From positions 152,123 to 216,122 of the forward strand of contig BQKZ01000011.1 in NCBI GenBank assembly GCA_036244855.1: a stretch of 64,000 nucleotides of DNA, read 5' to 3'. Shown here piece after piece: positions 58,315 to 64,000 of the stretch (the first letter of the stretch is position 1; every line of letters begins with the position of its first letter). This DNA is from Temnopleurus reevesii (lineage: Eukaryota; Echinodermata; Echinoidea; Temnopleuroida; Temnopleuridae). The notes under the pieces were generated by a model. It had not been told where the DNA came from. It saw nothing but the letters and a program-made list of their open reading frames with translations, and made no database searches. A program made the translations under genes and the position numbers.

Positions 58315-61300
58315 ACGGTACGTGCATTCTTTTGACTTAGAAATGTTCAATTTCTAAATGAAAAAATAGAGTTCAACCATACGATGGGCATTTCAACCAG
58401 TATTTGTGTGGATGCAATATTTAGTAGGGTTGGGATCTTTGCCCATCGTTTGAAAAGGTATATAGACCACTTTGTGCTTTAACGAACATATTTTTATTCT
58501 TTTGATTATAGAATTACATAATATTTGTTAGATCTTCTTCTTATAAAGTACATGTATGAATATAGCCCTAAATATGATACCGATAAGAGCTGGTGTTTTT
58601 TTTCTACAAAGGATTATCATCAATTGCACTTTCTACTTTACACTGCTGTTATGGTAGTGGCCGCACATGTTCAACTAACTGAGCTGAATTTCCACGTTCA
58701 TTAATTATGACATATCAAATTTTCTCCATCCGGTCAAGGCTCTCTAGCGTTTATTATTAGCTGCCAACAGATCGTTTCGTAACGACTTTATTGCTTGTAC
58801 GCACGATTAACCATTCGATCGTGTGACTTTCTTGTCTTTTCTTTATGAGGATATTTACTGGCAATCTGTATCGCATTGAAGTCAAAAGGTGTCTCTCATT
58901 CGTTTATGAGCAAATACCATGAGCATAATTGGTTAGATAGGAGACTTTCGTCATGTATTAAAATATTATGCGCGCTTCTTCGTCGAACGGATAATGACAA
59001 ACTGTAGATTTTGTTTACCTGATATAAAAAATAAAATGTATTTCAAAAGAAGGAATTTAGATAATATGCATTGGTTTTTGCTATGTTGGCCAAGCTACAA
59101 TTTCCAACCAAGCAACGTTGATTTACGCAAGTAGCATTCTAATAATTGTAATCTCATTTTTATTATTTTTACAGTTGAATACATATTCCGTTTTAGGTCA
59201 AACATGTCAAACGTAAATAAATCTTAATGCATTGCAAAAATAGTCTATTCTCTGGTATTTGCTTAAAACTACTTGTTTTTAAGCTGTTGTATGTTAAGAA
59301 TAGCCAGTATTCATATATTGTTGCTTCATACATGATTCGTTACGTTTATCAATCAATTATATTTTCTATCAATACCAACTAGCATATAACATTTAAAACG
59401 GTTGGTACCAAGTTATCAATTACTTAAAACTATCTTAACCTTTGTGTACTTTCATTATCAATAGGAGCCATTTCAAATCAACAGGAAAAAATATACCTAA
59501 CGTTTTTCAAAAATAGTGACGTTAATTTTGTTACCAAGTTTTAGGCAAACATTTCCCCATTTATTTTAAGAGTGCATATTTCCAACAAATTATCATGGCT
59601 GTATAGGAAGATTAAAACTTTGAATATGCGTACATAAGAAACCACGAGTGGCAGTTCATGGTTCGGTTTTCTCATCAGTCAGATAAGAGATACAACATTG
59701 TGTAATACTGTATTTCTTATAAGGTTGTTTGAATTAGATTTCTCGGACTGTAAACGCATAATCATTTTATTCTTAGACGTAAAATTTGATTTATTGGATA
59801 TCTACACGTATTCGCAATAATATAATTTAATCATTGCACTTTTTCCAAGGAAAGATTGATCAAATTAAAGCCGGGGTATCTCCCGAATCTGCAAAGATCG
59901 ATTGAATCCAGCAAGACAGACTGTCTGCATTGAGTGTGACGGGAGGGAGGGTTGATGAAAAGAGATTCGAAATGGCCGGTATAAGATGAGCTCAAAAACT
60001 CGAGTTATAACTCATATCAGAGTGCGTGTTGGAGAACGTATATTTCGAGATTGAATTCGGAGAGAGGGAAAAATGGGGTATATGGCGAAAAGGAAAGAAT
60101 GGGATGAATTTTGGGGTTACCGATTGTGTGGGCAGTAGGATAGTTTATGATTAGTCTATACCCCTAAGAAAGGGAAATAGAAGTGTAATAGCTTTCAATG
60201 GAATTAATTAATGTTCTGAAAAGCTAATTAACATTTTAGAGTATATGGTGAATATTTATTTAAGTTTCTAGGACAAGAATCTGGTAGATTTTATTAGCCT
60301 AAAAGCCCCCCCCCCCCCTTCGCCAATTCTTTTTCTATAATTATATTCCTATGTTTCCTTTTTTCAGGACTAAAAAAACATACAATCACCAAATATGTTG
60401 TTCATCATCGTCCTGACATGATCTTGAAACCCTTAATATGCGTTTGGGCCCTCCGAGCAGTTTATAAGGACACCCCCCCCCCCCCCGAAAAAAAACAAGG
60501 AGAAAAAGTAAAAGTACATTAGCTGAAAATGTCTGGACCTCTAGGTAATTTAAGTCCCTTTAATTCTAATTTGTGGCCCTATATTCCTACGGAGGGGGGC
60601 GTAAACCCTAAACGCCCTGAAAAGCACACTCTCGCCACTTGCACGCATTAATGGCGATATTAAATCTAAAACCGATGTGCCCATCCCCTTCCTACTCACA
60701 AAAATGATGGAGACGCCCCATGATTTTTGGATGAAGGCTAGCTTCCATCATACAAGTCGAAGGCAATAAAGATAGGGCTAGTTTAGACATACATCATACC
60801 TGACAGGGGGAGCCAAGATGTGATTAGAACCGATGTGGGGACGTGAAACGAACAGCGGGAGGGACCATTTTTTGTTTTCCTTTCTCCTGTTTTTATATAT
60901 TGCGTATACTATTTGGGTTTTCATTTTAGATCTCCACAAAGAATAGAGCATTGGTATTAATGGATTCGAATCGAGTGTTCCAATCGCAATTTTATTGCTG
61001 CAATTGTTTGTATCTTTTTATTTATTATCAGCTTTGTATGTATTGGTAAATATTGGGTTTGGGGGTATTTTCAATCGTTTTACTTTAAGAAAAATAAAGC
61101 AAACTAGGTGAAATATATGTAAACATCTCTTATTTTTCGTTATTCTGGCTTTTTAAACTTATTTGATAAGAAAGAATACCACTTTGGGTTGTGCGTATGT
61201 ATCAACTGAATAGTTGTTTATAAAATATCGAATTTAACACCAAATTCTTACCTCTGACAGAATAAACAATCATCATTTCGTAGCAGAATTATATTCATTT

Positions 61301-61450
61301 CATTTAAACTAGAATATCATTTCAAATTGGAGGGGTTTTTTTTAACTTCCATTTTACGATTAATCCCAACTTATATATGGACAGGTTCTTTAAACATGTA
61401 AAGATGTGTACTTTTCAACATGTGCTAACGTGTATTCACGTAGTTTGCAT
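58315..61450. other. AT-rich DNA, no recognised feature
   Basis: C runs occur near 60306 and 60472. No coding frame worth reporting. Confidence 0.35.
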
Positions 61451-61455
61451 CGCTA

Positions 61456-61587
61456 AGCCCCGGTCACATATAACCCCGGAAGCAACACGATTCACCCCGA
61501 CTCTTTGTTAATTTACCGTTAACTGCCTCAGAACAACGAGTCGGGGTGAATCGTGTTGCTTCCGGGGTCCTATATGTCACCGGGGCA
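61456..61587. mobile_element. ~131-bp palindromic element, AGCCCCGGTCACATA family
   Basis: The left end AGCCCCGGTCACATATAACC and the right end ATATGTCACCGGGGC form a near-perfect hairpin with inner CCCCGGAAGCAACACGATTC pairing. The loop is in the opposite orientation to 19510-19639 (aactgcctcagaac against gttctgaggcagtt). The target duplication is unclear here (CTA on the left, TAA on the right). Confidence 0.8.
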
Positions 61588-61589
61588 TA

Positions 61590-63115
61590 ATGTTCCTTGT
61601 TATAATCATTATAGAGCTCACGTTCTTCTTATCATAAATTAATAACTGGAATGAAATGAACATTAGGGTAATTACAGTTCATACGTATTCATATTATTAT
61701 CTTAATCATTTTTCCCTACACTGCACACGTATTTTAGATAAATAGTCCCAAGATAATAGATTAAAATGAAAAGTAAATTCATGCAAATTTCGTTTACGTC
61801 AGAGCGTCATTTTTTGCGAGACTTTTCGTATGATCATATTCCTGACATGCACATTTATAATCATTTTATGTAACCAGTATAACCGTGGTATTTCAGCCTG
61901 ATTTATATATTTTAGGATAAGAAAAAAACATTCACTCTTGGCATTAAAGAAAAATGGTGCTATTACATCTCCAAACCATAATTCGGTAATAGATATGGAA
62001 GTTGTTTTTTTTTTACTCATGTCGATTAAAGTAAAAATTCCATTATGCTCGACTTCATTTCGTGGAGGTATGTTTTCGAGAAATAAAAATTGTTCCATAT
62101 TGCAAAATGGCGAATATTCTCATAGATAGCGAATTATTCATAATAGCGAATCCTGATTACACATGAACCCCATAGAATACGAGACTCTGCCTATCTAATT
62201 AGAACCTGTATTAGTATTGACTAATTCAATAATAATTCCATTGATTTTAGCTTGTTACACAGATCGAAATTAATACGTCTAATTACACGAAATTTCCTAT
62301 AGAGACGTTTATTTTCGCTTCAAAGCCACCACAACTTTACATCAATGCACCATAATGCATGGTCTGGGTGGGGATAAAATTGGAGGGGATAAAATACAAT
62401 AGGAGCGACTTTCTCGTAAATTGAATTGGCGGGGCCAGAGTTTACACACGCCAAATACCGTGCTATAGAATCGGTACTCAAATATTCATTCAAAGGGAAA
62501 AGTAATCCCTAAAATTGATTATTCATAACTCGAACGTGTCTCGTTCGAATGCAAGGTGTTATGTATACGCTTTGAATAATTAATGTCGAGAGCTGTAAAT
62601 GAAAATGAACGACCGTGTCCGGTCTAATGAGGGAGTATCATGAATCAATTCAATCAGTTATTATCATGTTTTCCGGCAAAACACGAATAATGCATTGCAC
62701 GTGGTGGAAATTCACTAACATAATTTAATATTGCTGTGAATTGAGTACGTTTGCCCAGAATAATACCATTTGATTAAATTCACCTGTAAACGGGATGTTT
62801 TTGTTAATGGGACGTTTAAAAATATCACTCGATATATAAATTTTATATCGAAATATCAACTTATATTATTGCAAATGTTTGTTATAATATAGTGTCTTAT
62901 TATGTATATTATGTTGACAAATGACATTGTACTTGCTTTGTTTTTAATCTTTATTCTTATTTCGATTATTTTTTTTTTTAGTTGGGTGATTATTTTTAGT
63001 GGAAAATTTGCTATCATTCATCCGTACGTTTTAACATTTTGGGTTCTTAGTAAAAGGCATATTGTTTCATGACTTCTCCCCGTATATATTTCAAATGTTT
63101 CTTTTTTTTTCTGGA
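61590..63115. other. AT-rich DNA, no recognised feature
   Basis: Short frames on both strands at 61799-62129 overlap each other and have no motif. Confidence 0.35.
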
Positions 63116-63117
63116 CT

Positions 63118-63198
63118 CCTCAGAAGAACAGCCTTATGGCAGAGGAGGGTGTTCGAGCCCATGTGTGGAAAATAAATAAATTAAAATTAAAAAAAAAA
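63118..63198 (+). mobile_element. possible non-LTR retrotransposon 3' end with A-rich tail
   Basis: 'cagaagaacagccttatggc', then 'agaggagggtgttcgagccc', then AATAAATAAA and an A-rich tail. This looks like the last bases of a LINE-type element inserted in plus orientation. No coding part precedes it. Confidence 0.4.
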
Positions 63199-63199
63199 T

Positions 63200-64000
63200 G
63201 TATCACCCTTCTGAGAACCACTTAGAAATATTACGTTGTAGTTCAGAAGAGACACATTTCCACAAAAATCCCGATAGAATTGGAAATTTTTGAAATTCCA
63301 CGCCGAATATTCAGTTCCATAGCATCTACATTGTCATCCGAACAAGACTTCAATTTTTTTTTTTAATTCGGCCTACAAGTAAGATGTTAGTCAAAAGTAG
63401 TTTATCACAGAGATTCACATTTCAATACCGTTCAATCTTCCATTGTATGCCCACCGTGTATGTGCTGGAAACAAAAATATTTATAAACAATATCTCCTTA
63501 GGTACGCAGAGATGCGAAAGGTAGACGTTTCACTAACGCAGAAGGGGTTTGTAAGATGAATTCAACATATGCATACACTGGCTGGGCTATAAACTCAACT
63601 TACAAACAATTAATGGACTACGACGAATTGTGTTATTTTGAAGCGGGAGATGTCGTACAAGGACTACTTGTTGTCCCATTTTCGCAACATTACATAAGAC
63701 TTGTTTTATATCAAATGAAAACCACATGTCCTTTCAACGTTTGGGCCATACTAGTATTTCAGCTTTGTCGGTAAATATCCCTACTTCACATGAAAACAGA
63801 CCATCGCTAGTCCATGGTCAATATGTTTATTCTGTGACTGAGCTTTAACTGAATTTGGAAGTAACTTGTCACTCGGTCTCGCGTGTTTCAACTCTAGCGC
63901 AACGAGACGTGTCACGATGACGTCATAAGATCGTGTCACGATGAATTACCGCGCACGCCAGATGTTCGATACGTCGCTTGGCGCGGGTATTTTAGGAAGC
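63200..64000. other. no recognised feature
   Basis: A 72-codon frame at 63556-63774 has no recognisable family. The last 140 bases are more GC-rich, with a repeated 'gtgtcacgatga' motif (63910 and 63932). Confidence 0.35.

Noticed and set aside
57855..58357. Several frames of 125-161 codons
   Set aside because: They are produced by the N gap and the C run read as proline or glycine.
63556..63774. 72-codon frame as an exon
   Set aside because: It reads plausibly but matches no family I know and lacks an obvious acceptor or donor.

Overview
The window looks like AT-rich, repeat-dense, gene-poor nuclear DNA from a marine invertebrate. The most likely source is an echinoderm, and perhaps a sea urchin. 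That placement is an inference from the kind of SINE present, the crowd of short inverted-repeat DNA elements, abundant microsatellites and the high divergence between adjacent duplicated contig ends. I saw no bacterial operons, no CRISPR array, no rRNA and no convincing tRNA gene.

Only one protein-coding segment is supported: a single exon at 22322-22505 (+). It encodes the N-terminal start of a TRPC-family cation channel and resembles TRPC1. It ends in a canonical splice donor (CAG|GTACGT, phase 1). I recognise no later exon in the remaining 41 kb, so most of the right-hand part is probably first-intron or intergenic sequence. Nearly all other open frames are short chance frames in repeats, microsatellites or gaps.

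Layout. 1-6 kb: an AAT-tailed SINE-like fragment, a 510-bp TTAA-flanked inverted-repeat element that appears nested in an older Harbinger-like element, and a ~650-bp direct duplication meeting at a single N (4187). 6-9.4 kb: a second direct duplication (1.07 and 1.36 kb) meeting at another single N (8048); only one copy carries a SINE with recognisable pol III A and B boxes. 9.4-21 kb: dispersed palindromic elements of several families, plus a three-unit 176-bp tandem array with a 130-bp element inserted in one unit. 21.6-22.5 kb: the upstream region and TRPC exon. 24.5-33.1 kb: CT and CA microsatellites, a 686-bp foldback repeat, a 267-bp duplicated CA-rich unit and a ~395-bp tandem array interrupted by a 716-base gap. 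33-64 kb: mostly unremarkable AT-rich DNA with further palindromic elements, a triplicated unit at 41.9-43.1 kb, GA-rich tandem units at 48.4 and 52.8 kb, trinucleotide microsatellites and a second gap (57945-58281).

The main interest is the non-autonomous transposon population. At least five inverted-repeat families can be separated by terminal sequence and flanking duplications (TAA/TCA, TTA/TTTA and TTAA types). Several insertions can be dated relative to one another from nesting or from empty sites inside this same window. None encodes a transposase here. I did not find a new gene system.
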